Shown one piece after another: positions 37,040 through 49,965 of a stretch of DNA of 64,000 bases. The stretch comes from Alviniconcha marisindica (Eukaryota; Mollusca; Gastropoda; Provannidae). The translations under genes and the position numbers were made by a program. The stretch covers positions 602,501 through 666,500 of the forward strand of contig JABMCL010002757.1 of NCBI GenBank assembly GCA_018857735.1, given 5' to 3'. How positions within the stretch are numbered: the first letter of the stretch is position 1; the number at the start of each line of letters is the position of its first letter. The notes beneath the pieces are model-generated. The model did not search any database. It saw only the letters and a list, made by a program, of their open reading frames with translations, and was not told where the DNA came from.

Positions 37040-37345
37040 GGTTGCCCCACTCTGTCGGCCTTGCTACTTGCACGGCATTAACAATGGAAGTTAGAAGTTG
37101 AGGAGAAAGTTGGTTCCTAACTAAAGTTAGCTAATTCAAACTTGAAACACACCCCAAGGTGTGTTTTTTTTCCTCTTCTTTCCCTTTCTTCTTCTTCTTC
37201 TCCTCAGAACGATGGCTGTCATCTTTGTTTCAAATATTTTCTATTTAAATCAAAAGCGGGTATTGCATTTTGATTATGACACAACAGCAATTATACATTC
37301 GCAAACAAAGAAGATTAAAGCATCATCACTTGTGCATTAACCAAT
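37040..37345. repeat. Duplicated noncoding segment, copy 1 (pair with 58858-59150)
   Basis: Shared anchors: CGGCCTTGCTACTTGCA, AGAAAGTTGGTTCCT, TTAGCTAATT and GGCTGTCATCTTTGTTTCAA. No coding frame is conserved. The positions relative to the receptor exons differ, which favours a dispersed repeat over a shared gene part. Confidence 0.65.
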
Positions 37346-37396
37346 AGTTTCATCAAATTTCAATAGAACTGTGAGTTTTCTGTGGAAAAATGATTT

Positions 37397-37850
37397 ATTA
37401 CTCGACAAACGTCACACACATAACAAGGAATACAAAACCAGAGACTTTGCATGAGAGTAAATATAAAGTATATAAAATTTACCGAAGGTATATCATCTTT
37501 AAAAATAGACAGAACTTTTAATAACACTGGGGGTGTGGAGGAGACCTCAGTTTTTGTATCAGCGGCACCCAACTGCAGGGAAAATAGAGGATTAAGAAAA
37601 ATGAAGCTGAATGAACTGTGAAGGTAGACGTTAGGCCGGTAGAATTTACAACAGCAGGTTAAGCATGCAAGGCTATAGCCTTGAGAATTGAGAATCAACA
37701 ACATACGGAACCAACAGCGTTCGATATTCGTCACGCATATAACAGGAGACGCAACAAGAGAGACCTGAATCGCCTACGGTAACTGTCGCCTGGCATGCGA
37801 GTAAATAAAATTATAAGATACATAAAATCCTCCAGTGATACATCATCTCT
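37397..37850 (+). repeat. Two arms of the 9.6-kb MITE family
   Basis: 37723-37850 contains GACCTGAATCGCCTACGGTA and GCCTGGCATGCGAGTAAAT. 37397-37500 is a more diverged copy sharing CGTCACACACATAACAAGG and the end TATCATCT. Confidence 0.6.
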
Positions 37851-37935
37851 TAAAAGAAGAACGCTTGATAACGATGGGTTCTCAGCATAATTCTTCCTCC
37901 CTAGTACCCATCTCCTATACCGACAAAAACCACTG

Positions 37936-37940
37936 ACACA

Positions 37941-37992
<52 letters not shown>

Positions 37993-37993
37993 C

Positions 37994-38022
<29 letters not shown>
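37936..38022. repeat. (ACGC)n then (CA)n
   Basis: ACGC 37936-37992 and CA to 38022. Confidence 0.95.
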
Positions 38023-38024
<2 letters not shown>

Positions 38025-38082
38025 TACATGTGCTGATATTTATGTTCCATAAAAATAAAAATAAATGAAACAGGCACAATGG

Positions 38083-38180
38083 CTGCACGATTTGTCAACC
38101 TCTCGTGGGTGACAAAGCGTACGCATCACTGCACATTTTGTAACTCTGGTGACAAAACGTGCCGGGGTGACGAAACTTGC
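38083..38180 (+). repeat. Small dispersed repeat (copies at 36337-36395 inverted and 59453-59512)
   Basis: Shared motifs are GCACGATTTGT, CTCTCGTGGG, GGTGACAAAACGT and GCCGGGGTGACG. The copy at 36337-36395 is inverted. Open frames over it are not conserved between copies. Confidence 0.6.
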
Positions 38181-39556
38181 CGCAGCAGCGCATTATTTTG
38201 TATTCGATTCATTTTGTCCAGTGGGTTGTTCGTTGTTCAGTGGGTAGTCAGTTTTGTTTTGTGTTTTGTTTTGTAGCAGAGATGTACAGTGTGGATACAC
38301 CAATACGTTGGTATATTTCGGGATGTCTTGATAAACCGCTTTCACCGACATTTACTCGAAGAGATGTGGCAAGATCAATTCTCGTGAAGCCGATATGCAG
38401 CCATCTCAGTTGCAAGGGACGCTGTAGATTAACGTGTTCCTACGTATGTAGGCAAACAGCTGCAATCGCAATGTCTCACTCGGATCTTGTGGAACCTTGG
38501 AGTTTTAACACAGCAGCAAGAACAATGGACAAAGACAAACGAAAGTCGCAGTAGGTGAAGCTCTTTGGAGGCAGGTCGCCCAGTCAGTGGACTGGAGCGA
38601 ATTAGCACACATAACATCCAGCATTGTCACATGATGAATGGAATTAACGCCCATAAGTTGACTAACAGACATTGCAACTTAAGCAATCCTGGAAATTCCG
38701 ATGGAAATGATGCTGGCGATAAAGGATTGTTCGGAAGGAATTGATTAGTAGCTCAGCTGACAGTCTCCTCCGTGAAATTAACGGAATTTCCCGTGGGAAG
38801 AGTTCACAAACAGGATAATAAATTATGCAAACAAAAACATCCTAGCCCTGCGGCAATATTTAATCACACCCTGGATCGCTGTACACCCGTTCCAGAGTTG
38901 CGGAAATTGCACACCGCAAAACGTTCTCAAAGCATTTTAAAGGACCTGGCCGTCTGAAAACATGTTTTGTCCAGCATGTGAAAGATATCTAAATAAAAAT
39001 GGAAAGTCAAGGATGCAGTTTTTAATGCTGCCTTTGTTAGACGTTTAGGTTCTAATTTTACTTTCACGAATAACGTTTATTGGGATTGGCTGCACAGAAC
39101 CACAAGTGCCCGTGTTGTGAGCATCATTTCTTTAATGTCGGCCACGAAGGCTGCGTGCTAGTGTCGCCCAAAGAACAAGATCAGAGAAGCCGCGGGTAGC
39201 CTTCAGGCCAGCTGTGACACTGGACGGCGCTTTCAATATGCAAAACATATACAATACAAAAGAACTTTATTATTTATGTATGCATAAAATAAAAATTGGT
39301 CTTCTGCGTCACTCGAATTCCACACTAAAAAGGACAAGTAGACAGTGCAACGCAACAAAGGTAAGAGTATACAGATAAAATGGAGTAAAACGTAGTAAAA
39401 CATCATAAAAGATCGCTTCTGAGATCGATTAAGTGCATAGACATTACTCATATTCCTACTCTCCGCCGCCTTTACATTCACAGCCAGAGCAATGCCCACA
39501 CCCACAAACACAGTCACACACATTAATAATATCACATCATCCATCTGTATCAAGCG

Positions 39557-39587
39557 CACACACACACGCACGCACGCACGCACGCAT

Positions 39588-39674
<87 letters not shown>

Positions 39675-39694
39675 ATATATATATATATATATAT
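39557..39694. repeat. ACGC, (CA)n and (TA)n cluster
   Basis: CA 39591-39642 runs directly into TA, broken once at about 39670. Confidence 0.95.
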
Positions 39695-40859
39695 CCAGTC
39701 CTACTAATCGTTACTGGTGAAAGTCGGATTCTAAATTGAAAATAAAAACAACAAATTCTCGATTTTAATTATTTATTTTCGTCTTTTTTGCCTGTTGGCC
39801 TACTTTGACAAAACGTATTTTGAGATCTGTTAAAGTGTTAAAAAAAAAAAAAAAACTCCCTCAAAACTTGAACCTCACGGTTCCTTTCGAGTTGACAGTT
39901 GCGGTCAATAGCGGAATGATAATGAAGACAGTGCCACATTTTCAGCCTCTTCGATCCATGCGCTGAGACAAACAGAAAGGTGGGTTACTGTCTTCCCCTG
40001 TCAGCTCATGCTAAAACATGAGGTGGATGGTGCCAAAGTGGCGCGTGAAGACAGTTTTGCTTTCCGGGTTTGCACGGAGTGCTTCAAGAACCCGATCTTC
40101 CGATTAGTTCGCATTGCTGTTTCGTATCGTCGAGCAGAATGAATTATGCAGCGAGTAAACATTTTTTCTGACAATGTTGCTTTGAAATGCGATCACGTTC
40201 ACCTCAGACACAGAGATGTCTGGAAGATTAACCCTGCACTTGCGTCACAGGTGTCTGTACGCAACTGCATATATGCAGATGACCTGACCCCAATTGAATA
40301 GTGGTCAGCAGGAAAATTCTGGAGACACATTTGTAGGCGCTCGGTATTCAGCAAGGGAAGCTGGAAGGATTCGGGCCGACACAACCGCGCCATTCTCTTG
40401 CCGATTTCCGGATGTATTGGCGTGCAGGCGAGGGCGTTTTGTGATCGGGTCGCAAAAACGCCCATACAGGCTAAATTAAGACCATATTTGTTTTACGATC
40501 ATGAATATAGAATGGATCAAGGGCATGGGTGGGTTGAAGACGAGGTGGGGGTTTCCCTGGTGGAGGGGGTGGGATGGGGGAGGGGGGGGGGGGGATCAGA
40601 AGAGCATAGGACTAGCTGCCTGTCTGCCGTCTTCGATGGGTCATGGACACGCCGCTGTTCAAGTTTTTTGTTTTGATTTTGTTCTCTCGTACCGTGCATC
40701 ACCTCCTCCTTATGTTTTCAATGAATTTCTTTACTGTAATCAGTATCTAATATTGTGCGTTTTACTAATTAGTGTTCAGGTGATTTAAGTGACTTTCTGT
40801 CCTCGTCTCTGTCTCTCCCGCCCCCTTCTCCCCCATTCTCCGCCTCTGTCGGTTAATCT

Positions 40860-41034
40860 AGGTAGGTAGTGTTGCTTAATGTCATCAGATGTCAGTTGAC
40901 ATATTAGGGACAAGCTGCGACTAATGCCGAAGCATAGTTCAATATAGCTTTACGTCCACGGAAACCAGAAGGCTCGTTAGGACGGACAGCTCAGGACGGC
41001 CACCTCGACTCTCACACAGCTCCTGAACTATGAT
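40860..41034 (-). mobile_element. SINE A, copy 2
   Basis: Inverted copy of 15341-15523 with its tail at the left end. Flanked by GGTTAATCT (40851-40859) and GGCTAATCT (41035-41043), a 9-bp target duplication with one mismatch. Confidence 0.82.
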
Positions 41035-41799
41035 GGCTAATCTTGTATGACCTGCCTATTTATAGATCTGTCTGTTCGTCACTTCAACCTAGTTCAAGAA
41101 TGGGTTTACCCTGAAAACTTGCACTTCGTAGTTTTTGATTAAGTGGGTTTAAAAAGATCCTCTGATTATTATTTGTGCAACTTGCTGACACATGTTGTTA
41201 GCATGATAATTTGGAAGATAAGTCTAATATCACTTATGTGAAAAGACTTTGAATAACAAAGGAAGAAGAAGAAAAATGTGTGCTTTGGTCTCACTCCTTT
41301 GTGGTCCAAGACGCGTCAATGTTAGGAATAATTGTTATTCGTTCTGCATAAATTATTATTTTAGTTTGATCTTCTGCAACAGCAGCCATTTTTTGTTGTT
41401 GTTGTCTGCTGTGCATTCTAATTTTCACATTATTACTTTAACAGTTTACGGATAGGAATCGTAGTTAATGTGAGGGTCTTCAGTTTTTCTTTAAAGGAGG
41501 AAGGTATGGGTTTGAACCCAGTACAGTTCGGGCGTACTGCATTTTCCTACTATGCCACCACCAGCATGGCTGTCACACGAGTTTTTGTTTCGAGAGTGGA
41601 AATGACTATGCTCAGCCGCATTCTACAAGTACAAATTCTTAGCAAAATCCAAGTAAGGAATATTGTAAAATAATCAAACGAAGCCACAGTCATGCTAAAT
41701 TTGACAATAGCTTTCAGTAAGGCTGACCTGTGGTTCACTAGTATTGTAAAGATCGGACCATCGCTTTTTTAAAACACAGAACCTAGACAGATAGGCAGG

Positions 41800-41993
<194 letters not shown>

Positions 41994-42315
41994 TACGTAG
42001 AGCATCATACAGATATAATATACACGCTAGCACCGGAGCATATGAATTTAAGTGTCGTAGAATCATCTGAGGTCGTATTATTATTTAATACACCACTCTA
42101 CACGGCAGAATTGTGTAGTCTACCGTGACAACATTAACACAAATAGGCCATTTAATATCAGTCTTTATTTTCTGCTCATTGAGCAATATTAGGCACAAAA
42201 AGGTAGTTACACGCATCAGGTATATACACTGAAGACTGCAGTCTCGCCGTGATATAGACAATAATTCATATTTCGTCGTAAAATCGAACACACACAGGTT
42301 GAAAGTGGGGACAGA

Positions 42316-42325
42316 CAGACAGACA

Positions 42326-42411
<86 letters not shown>
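42316..42411. repeat. (GACA)n then (CA)n
   Basis: GACA units to 42329, then about 80 bp CA. Confidence 0.95.
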
Positions 42412-43665
42412 ACAAACAACAACAACAACAATCATGATATGCCTAGAAATATGAGCCCCACATGTCAATAACGATGTTGGATGAAAAGGAAAGAAAAAGA
42501 AAGAAAGAAAAGAAAAAGGTGTCGACGCGAATAGAATACCAGGAAACTTTCAGTCTTGCGTACAATTCACGGCAGAAAAACGTGTGGATTGCATTCATTT
42601 TTGTGACCGATTTTTTAAATTTATATCTCTGTGGAGAGAACTTTAGATGAACTATTGCCGCGTTCTAGAACAAAATTGATGTAAGTCTATGGTCTACAGG
42701 GGTTTACCCCAATCTATTTTTAATTTATAAGTATTGATAATGTTTTGCAAAATTAGCAGTCATATGGAAAAAAAAAGTAACGCTAAAGACAAATCATGAC
42801 TAAAATAACAGAAATTCATTAAAAAAATCTTTTTTTCCCCGCCAGTTCTGAGGTTAGTTCCTTTAATAGAATAAATCTGCATACTTATAGCTTAAATTCG
42901 CAAATAAGTTTGCCCTTTTAGTTTAATATGCGCAGTGTTTGCGTAATGATCTTATTAAGTATGACTGTGCATATTTACTTTAAACACGCACTTTGGGCAT
43001 TACTCAGTGCGATTTTCCGGAACAGGAGTTCAATTTCACGGTGATTTCAGTTTCACCGACGATGGATGAACAGCGGTGGTTTGATTCACTCAGTTGCGTA
43101 TTGACCATAGCGCAGCATCCGGGAGCCCTTTCACAAAACTAGGTCATGCACAATGTCATAATTATGCACAAGGGTCACGTGTTAGCTACCTCTGGTTGCA
43201 AGCATAGCAACAGTGAAAAAAATAAAATCCTTCCCAAAGTGTTTCTTGAAGAACAGGTCACACCAGGTGCATTCCTGTCGACAAACTGCCGGAAGGAGAC
43301 AATTAGAAAAAACAATTAAAAACAAAATCTCAGTTAATTTTAGCTCACAACACAGATTCGCTTAACTGCTGAGCTATGGTCCAACTCAGCCACACGTTCG
43401 AAACTTCAAAATTTCAAGGAAGGGCAATCGTCGGTCATAGTTTAGTCAGTGACCAAAAGGCAAAGCAGTCAATACCCAGAGAGCTTTGAGTTTACAGTAT
43501 GGAGCCACAAAGAAGGCGCCTTAAGACTTTTGGTTTTTAAAACGGTATGATATAGTGCAGTTTGAAATATCCCAAAATGAGTCGTCCCTAATAGGCAGCC
43601 ACTGTGCAGTTCAACACGACCTTGACTGAGCTGCATAGGTACACACATTTTTTTAGTCATGGGGT

Positions 43666-43846
<181 letters not shown>

Positions 43847-44164
43847 AGCAAAATCAGAAGTAAGAAGACAATTAGTGAAAGAATCTTATGGTTGATAAGG
43901 CCCTCACCTTTTGATTCTTGCGGTCGATTACAGCAAGCAAAGCTTAGGAAAAAGGGGGAAAAGCGAAATCGAAGAACGGCGATTTTGGACTTGGGGATTT
44001 GTGTGAAACAGCAAATTAGGAAACGGGCGAATCGGGGCCCCGCCCACAGAGCGTAGGGGTTGCAAAAGTCCAACACGTACACGCACTCTCGGGAAGAGCA
44101 AGCGACTCGTGGAGATTTTGGTGTGGAAAATATCACCATTTCATTCGTGTCTGAGTCTTTGCTT

Positions 44165-44216
44165 TGTGTGTGTGTGTGTGGTGGTGGAGGGGTTGGGGCG
44201 CCTGTGTGAGTGTGCA

Positions 44217-44288
<72 letters not shown>

Positions 44289-44301
44289 CATGTGTGTGTG
44301 C

Positions 44302-44364
<63 letters not shown>
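44165..44364. repeat. (GT)n with GCGC interruptions
   Basis: Main GT blocks 44230-44282 and 44310-44364. Confidence 0.95.
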
Positions 44365-44365
<1 letters not shown>

Positions 44366-44705
44366 TGTGCCCACTTTCAACCTAAGTCATCCCGCTTTAA
44401 GATATCAATCCTTCTGTGTGCATGACTTTCCATAATGTAATGTAATAGTGGTGGGAGAGTTAACTGATCTGACAGAATGGCTTGCTTGATGGTCGCAATG
44501 TGACACAAGGTGTGAGCCAGTGAGGGCCTTTGAAGGATGGAAAATATTTGCGTTTCAATTGTTCACAAGTGATGTCCTCAACTGTGCACCATACGCAATG
44601 TTTGCAGCTGTCTGCTGGATGAGCGCAATTGTCTTGCACCGCAGTTGATACATAGACAACGATTTACTCTGTTTAAAGCTGCTTGCGTGAGGATAGTGTG
44701 GGTGT

Positions 44706-45000
44706 GGGTGGGCTGGTTTGGCCCAGCGGTAAGGCGTTACGCTGGTAAGCTTGTAAGCGTACGACGTCGATGCGATTCCCTGCTTCAGCTCTTCATTCCC
44801 TTAAAAAAATGTGGTTTGTAGACACTCGCGTCACGTTGCCCCTCAGAGTTAATGAAGCGTTGAAATGGTTCTCATCGCTGCCCATCATAACGCAGAAGCC
44901 ATTGTGGTGGTGACAGTGTAGCGTTAGGTATAGTCTCCCTCTTTCCCCATCTCCTGGGATCTCGGTCCCCGCCACTACCTCTCCGGCGGCAACTCGGCAC
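44706..45000 (+). mobile_element. SINE B relative
   Basis: A box TGGCCCAGCGG (44719-44729), degenerate B box, and body motifs CTCATCGCTGCCCATC and GGTGGTGACAGTGTAGCG. The 3' end (GGGATCTCGGTCCCCGCC) differs from the copies at 15.5-16.5 kb, so it is a subfamily. It abuts the repeat block that begins at 45008. Confidence 0.75.
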
Positions 45001-45007
45001 TATCAAC

Positions 45008-46583
45008 AAGTTTATTACACTCAGAGTGTTACTATATAATACTTTTTTCGAGTTGATTATTCTACAGTAGATTAGAAAGCAGTGATAAAGAACAAATGAT
45101 AACACAGCATGCCAATTACGTTTTTTTTCTGACACGTGATTTGTTGAATCACAGCTTCGTTTATACGTGATTGGCCTAAGCGTGGGTCAAGTTGAATTCA
45201 CAAGACAGACGAGCAGTGTAATAATGCAATGGTCACTGAATGGTAAGCGAAAGGGGTCAATACCAGGTAGATCGCTTGGATTGTTTCTGACTGAATTAGT
45301 AGAAACAGCCGAGAAAGGCCTATTAGAGACAGCTTCGAGAAGTACAAAAGGTTCGTTTCGATGAGGTATGAAACGAGAGCGAATATAGCCTCTGAAAGAC
45401 AAAGAGAACTGGAGCAGACAGAGTAAGGCTGTTTGGAAATGTCATTGAAAACGCACTCGCACTAACTCATGTAAATTTTTTGGTGTCAGCAACGTTGTAC
45501 CAACCCACATTATGCTGCTTCCCACAAGCATCGCAACGTTCATTCCGCCCGTATCCAAGTGACGCCGTTTTATAACCAACAACACGTTCAAGTATTACGC
45601 ATACACAGCTTCGATTGCCACTCTGGCACACACTCCGAGCATCGCTTTCCGGCACCCTCCTCCAAACTGTGCCAGATTTAGTTATACCACTGAAGGGGCA
45701 CTCTATCTCCGCGCAGCTGTCCAGCGACGCGGTCGGCGCCCTCCGAAAGGTTCGGGTACAAGACTGTGGAAGCAACCTAGCGCCCAAGCACGCACGTAAA
45801 CATGAGGCGCATCCACCCCGGATAAAAAGAGTTCCGTCTCGATTCAAACAATTTTGGTTTTATCTGAACTGGTTTAAGCAAACTGGTCAGTTATAAAACA
45901 AAAGTCTGATATAATTTGAGTTGTTTGTAACAAACATACTACTGTTTGAGCACGAACAAAAAAACTGCTCGTTAGCTGACAGTTTTCTGGACCCTATGGC
46001 GTAACCAAATACGGCAGTGGTTGAAGGAAGGATGTCGTAAACCAGTGCTTGGAGTGTGACTCTGGCGTAGGCCTACTGCCCAAGCGCGTGCGTTGTGTCG
46101 TCTGTTGGGATTGTCACGTGACGAGCTTTTCCCGCTCGACTTGAGTTGTCTGTTCAGTTTCACACTCCATTCTACGGAGATAAGTTCAATTCTACTGCCA
46201 AAAGGAATAGATACGAAAACTGAAAAAGTGTAAGTCGTTTGGAGATTATTAGTACAGACTTTGTTACAAGACTACCGTTTCAGATGTAGATCGCTGTTCG
46301 GTTGCATGTGTTGCTGGCGGGCTTCTTGCTGTTTGTCAGTAGGCTTACCGCACAGAACAATGATCTGAATTTTCGTCTCTTCCATTTTCTGTAAGCGCTG
46401 TTAGCTGTGTGTGTCGTCTGTCTGCTATTTGTCAGTGTCAATAAAAAGACGAGACACGTGGAGACATTTGACAGTGGATGCGCTGAATATGGGGTTAATT
46501 CTTTATTGTGCCCAGTCAGCTGCACAGCGTAAGAAGGGCTGTCGCAGAAGATTGCAGGTTTTGTTCCCATTCTACACTCAAAA
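45008..46583. repeat. Unclassified repeat block, copy 2
   Basis: Counterpart of 20155-21303, longer because of extra sequence between about 45625 and 46085. The open frame 45467-45847 (minus) spans the extra part and has no counterpart in copy 1, so it is not called a gene. Confidence 0.75.
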
Positions 46584-46589
46584 CTGAAT

Positions 46590-47918
46590 CCATATCAGAT
46601 CCAAGCACATGAAAAGTTCAAAAGAATGCTATTGATTGTTTCAGATTTTTTAATCCATAGCAGCATGATTTTACTGTACTACGTGTAATAAACAGCTCTT
46701 CTTTTTCGTTTTTTTATTGAAGGTCTTTTTACACAAGTGATATTAGACTGATCTTACAATTATCATGCTAACAACATGTATCAGCAAGTTGCACCAATAG
46801 AAATTTATGTTTAAAAAAAGAAAAGAAAAAAAAAAGCTCACACAATGATGGTTTTTTTCGTGGTTTACCGTGAATTAAGAAACACCGGACGTAACTTACA
46901 CGAGTGTTTCTTATTTCGCGGTAACCCACTCAGACCAATTGTGCAAGCTCTATCCAATGACTGATCGAGCAGTTTAGGGGTGTGCCGTTATGGGAGGTGT
47001 GAAACGGATGTACAGAGATCTCGGGTGTGCTAATGGAGTCAGCGAGGCCGCTGGCGCGAACTAGCTGTCCTCAAGCACTGTCAGCTTCCCTCGGGTCTCT
47101 GAAAGCTTTCAACCACTTTGCAGCACGGTTGGACTGTCACTGAAATGATGCGGGGAGGAAAACAAGCATTGTTCAAAAATTTCGGATCACAGCGATTCGC
47201 CCAGCGTGGATCAGTCAGACCTGGACGAATTGGAGGGAGGCTGGAGGTGGAGGGGTGGGTTCCGCACTCGTCACCGCCCGCCCCACCCCGAACACATTTC
47301 GTGAAAGGAAATAGATTAACAACTATGTTGACATTCACTCTCGAGCTGTTTACATTCATTTCAATCTAGAGAAAACTCTGGGGTGTGTTTTTTCCCCGGG
47401 GTTTAATGTTTGTATATCATGATTTATAGTAAACGGAGCATTAATAGTTTCAATCATGCTACGTTTGCTCACAGACCTACCCCTCTATTTTCCCTTGACA
47501 ACAGAAGACGTGTTTGTGATGCATTTGCGTGTGAAATGCCCCATGCCCACAGCATGAAGATTGTTCCAGAGCGGTAAGGGAAAGCTGACACGAAGAAGGT
47601 GCGAAAATGATCCCTTTTTTGCCCTTCTTTTATCTTTTAGAAATGAATCAGCCGGATGGCGGTGTGACAATGTCTTCCCCATCAGGTCGTTGTTTAGGCC
47701 CTGCTTTAGGACAGCGTACGAGCCCATCAGTTACCCTTCCCCTGACACTTTCATTACCAAAGTCAAGCTCTCGTGCGCGCCGCCTAATGTCATTAATGAT
47801 CAAAAACTTCGATCGTGGATTTTTCGAGAAGATCGCGAACCAGCTACACACCTTATCTTTCGCAACACCTTGGTGTACAGCATGCCTCATTTGCCCCACC
47901 ACCCCCTGCCGCTCCACA

Positions 47919-47952
<34 letters not shown>

Positions 47953-48140
47953 GTCTCTGTCTCTCTCTCAACTCGGGTATTGTTGCGTGTGCAACTGTCG
48001 CTCTGCTCCTTTTGTTTTTTGTCTGGTAGCATCCCCCCTCCTCCATTTTTGTTTTGTTTGCAGTGGTCTACAAGTCTGATTCGAGTTCTGTCTCTCTCAC
48101 CCTCCCCCCCCCCCCACACACCAACACATACACTACAACT
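46590..48140. other. Intergenic stretch downstream of paralog 3
   Basis: Holds a 25-bp inverted repeat (46861-46928), a small repeat related to 13.1 kb (47115-47215) and CTGT/CT repeats (47928-47970). No coding region was supported; 47220-47920 shows nothing firm. Confidence 0.5.
46861..46928. repeat. 25-bp imperfect inverted repeat
   Basis: Arms 46861-46885 and 46904-46928 pair at 22 of 25 positions around an 18-nt loop. Confidence 0.7.
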
Positions 48141-48144
48141 CTCA

Positions 48145-48274
<130 letters not shown>

Positions 48275-48688
48275 GTGCAAATACTGATTTGTGTACCAGT
48301 TGGTGGTTCATAAGACGCCAAATGGACAAAAGGTATAGAACTCTACACTTTTTTTGTTGTCTTCATTAGGAAGACACAAAAAGACCAGAAAAAGCCAATA
48401 ATTTTGTTGACTCACTTTCAGGTAAGGAAAATATTATATAACTTTTAGTGTTGTTTTTCCTATCCAAACTTTGAAAATATGTGAAAATCAGCCGGGATCA
48501 ACATGTAATGTTCCATGGCTGTTTTCATTACGTAAAGTTTACCTGACTGTCAAAGTTGTGCACAGCACATCTAGGATGGGTCCAGCTGCACAGGCTAACA
48601 GCCTATCATACGGAAGTCCGGCATTTTCCTTTACCGATCCCCGACCGCAAGCAAAAACTTTGGTCGGCATTTGTCCGTCTGTAAATGT

Positions 48689-48689
<1 letters not shown>

Positions 48690-48749
<60 letters not shown>

Positions 48750-48750
48750 C
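48690..48750. repeat. (GT)n microsatellite just downstream of paralog 3
   Basis: 60 bp pure GT, 74 bp past the stop codon. Confidence 0.95.
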
Positions 48751-48823
48751 ACACAAACACTTGGACACTCGGAAGAACAAGTGAGAGTATGCGATCCTGT
48801 CTTTTGTTCTGTATCGTCATTTG

Positions 48824-49391
48824 TCAGCCGAAAGCGAAACCATAGAGGACAAGAAGAAAGATGGTGTTGGCCACAAAGGCCACAGTGAACAAGACCCAGT
48901 CCAGCTGATGTGCCCTCATTGAAAAGGTCAGTCTGGATGCCGCTTTGTTCGATTTTGACGCGCGTGTAATTTTACAAGCGAGTGGAGCGCTCGGTTGCAC
49001 ATAAGATTTATTGTCGTGGATTGTTGACTTGGGGAACTTGGTCACGCTTGGTTGTTTTTCGAAAGTCATTGTACAATGATTCGGATCACTCTTCCGTCCC
49101 CAACTTAGAAGGCTTGGGTCGGTCCCGTCGGTCTTGTGGACGCCAGAAAGACGTGCAGATTCCGTGCATTCTGTCGCCATCTCTGTAAGCCCTCCGGAGT
49201 CACCGGACCACTGGACGATGATACCGTCAGGGATCTGGCGACCGCCTGTCGTTGCCTGCTCGCCGTGGAACCGCCTAAGGACGAAGAGAGTCGCCAGGAG
49301 GACGAGGAGGCTTTCCACCATGACACCCACGAGGAGGACCATGCTGTTGGGTACACTGTCCAGCCCGCGAGGCATCATGCTGCTGAAGAAA
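48824..49391 (-). CDS. Cys-loop receptor paralog 3, exon 3 (TM3, cytoplasmic loop, TM4)
   Basis: Final exon of the second complete subunit gene. The acceptor TGTGTGCAG is followed by T, which completes GG|T (Gly). It encodes FFSSMMPRGLDSVPNSM, TM3 (same residues as paralog 2), a cytoplasmic loop about three residues longer and strongly diverged from paralog 2, and TM4 (LDWVLFTVAFVANTIFLLVL), ending at TGA (48824-48826). The open frame upstream of the acceptor is translated (GT)n from intron 2, not exon. The first 151 nt differ from paralog 2 at only 3 sites. Confidence 0.92.
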
Positions 49392-49502
49392 CTGCACACA
49401 CAAAATGGAGACAACTTGTTGAGTGTACGGGCGTGCTTAGCGTATGTCTCTCTCTCTGTGTTACACACACACACACACACGCACACGCAGGCACGCACGC
49501 AT

Positions 49503-49536
<34 letters not shown>

Positions 49537-49537
49537 G

Positions 49538-49612
<75 letters not shown>

Positions 49613-49680
49613 AATAGTAATTATTGCTGATTACCTACTGGTGGATTTTCTTTGTGTCTTTCGCTGTTTTCTCTCTTTCG

Positions 49681-49718
<38 letters not shown>

Positions 49719-49965
49719 CACACACACACACTGTCGTTTGCAATGCCATAGTTTACTTTCCGATCTCATAAAAGCCACGCTTTACACAAAATTATATTCT
49801 TGAGAATCATCACCAGCATCTCACCATCGCTACCACCATAATCGGTATGTGCACAAACTGACAGGTATACATATGCACGCACCCTCCTCCCATTATCAGC
49901 AAAGACACGCCAACACAGAAGGTACGTGCACGGTTCGCAACACAACTAACGACGGAGTGACTGAC
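49392..49965 (-). other. Intron 2 of paralog 3 (phase 2)
   Basis: A 574-bp intron with donor GTCAGT (49965-49960) and acceptor CAG (49394-49392). Much of it is (CA)n on the plus strand: 49463-49610 and 49685-49731. About 20 bp next to the donor are conserved with paralog 2; the rest is not. Confidence 0.85.

Larger units (their letters stand above)
34590..39550. other. Intergenic stretch with repeats and one unassigned open frame
   Basis: Holds CA/GA compound repeats (35299-35414), C-rich runs (35595-35655), GA (35825-35866), (GT)n (36468-36536), a G tract (36571-36586) and ACGC repeats (37936-38022). The open frame 35895-36143 could encode 82 residues (NWLLKSGMQDVPNDC near the start) but matches nothing I know. 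The segment 37040-37345 is duplicated at 58858-59150. Nothing recognised in 34590-35290, 36600-37035 or 38190-39550. Confidence 0.4.

Noticed and set aside
38079..38276. Plus-strand open frame with Cys-rich start
   Set aside because: The start lies on a small dispersed repeat found at 36.3 and 59.5 kb, and the frame is not shared.
45467..45847. Cys-rich 126-codon frame on the minus strand
   Set aside because: Present in only one of two copies of the repeat block, with no signal peptide or known pattern. Kept only as part of a finding.
47485..47727. Minus-strand frame ending with a LPLWNNL-like segment
   Set aside because: It recalls the LINE C-terminal Trp-Asn motif, but it is too short and isolated to call.
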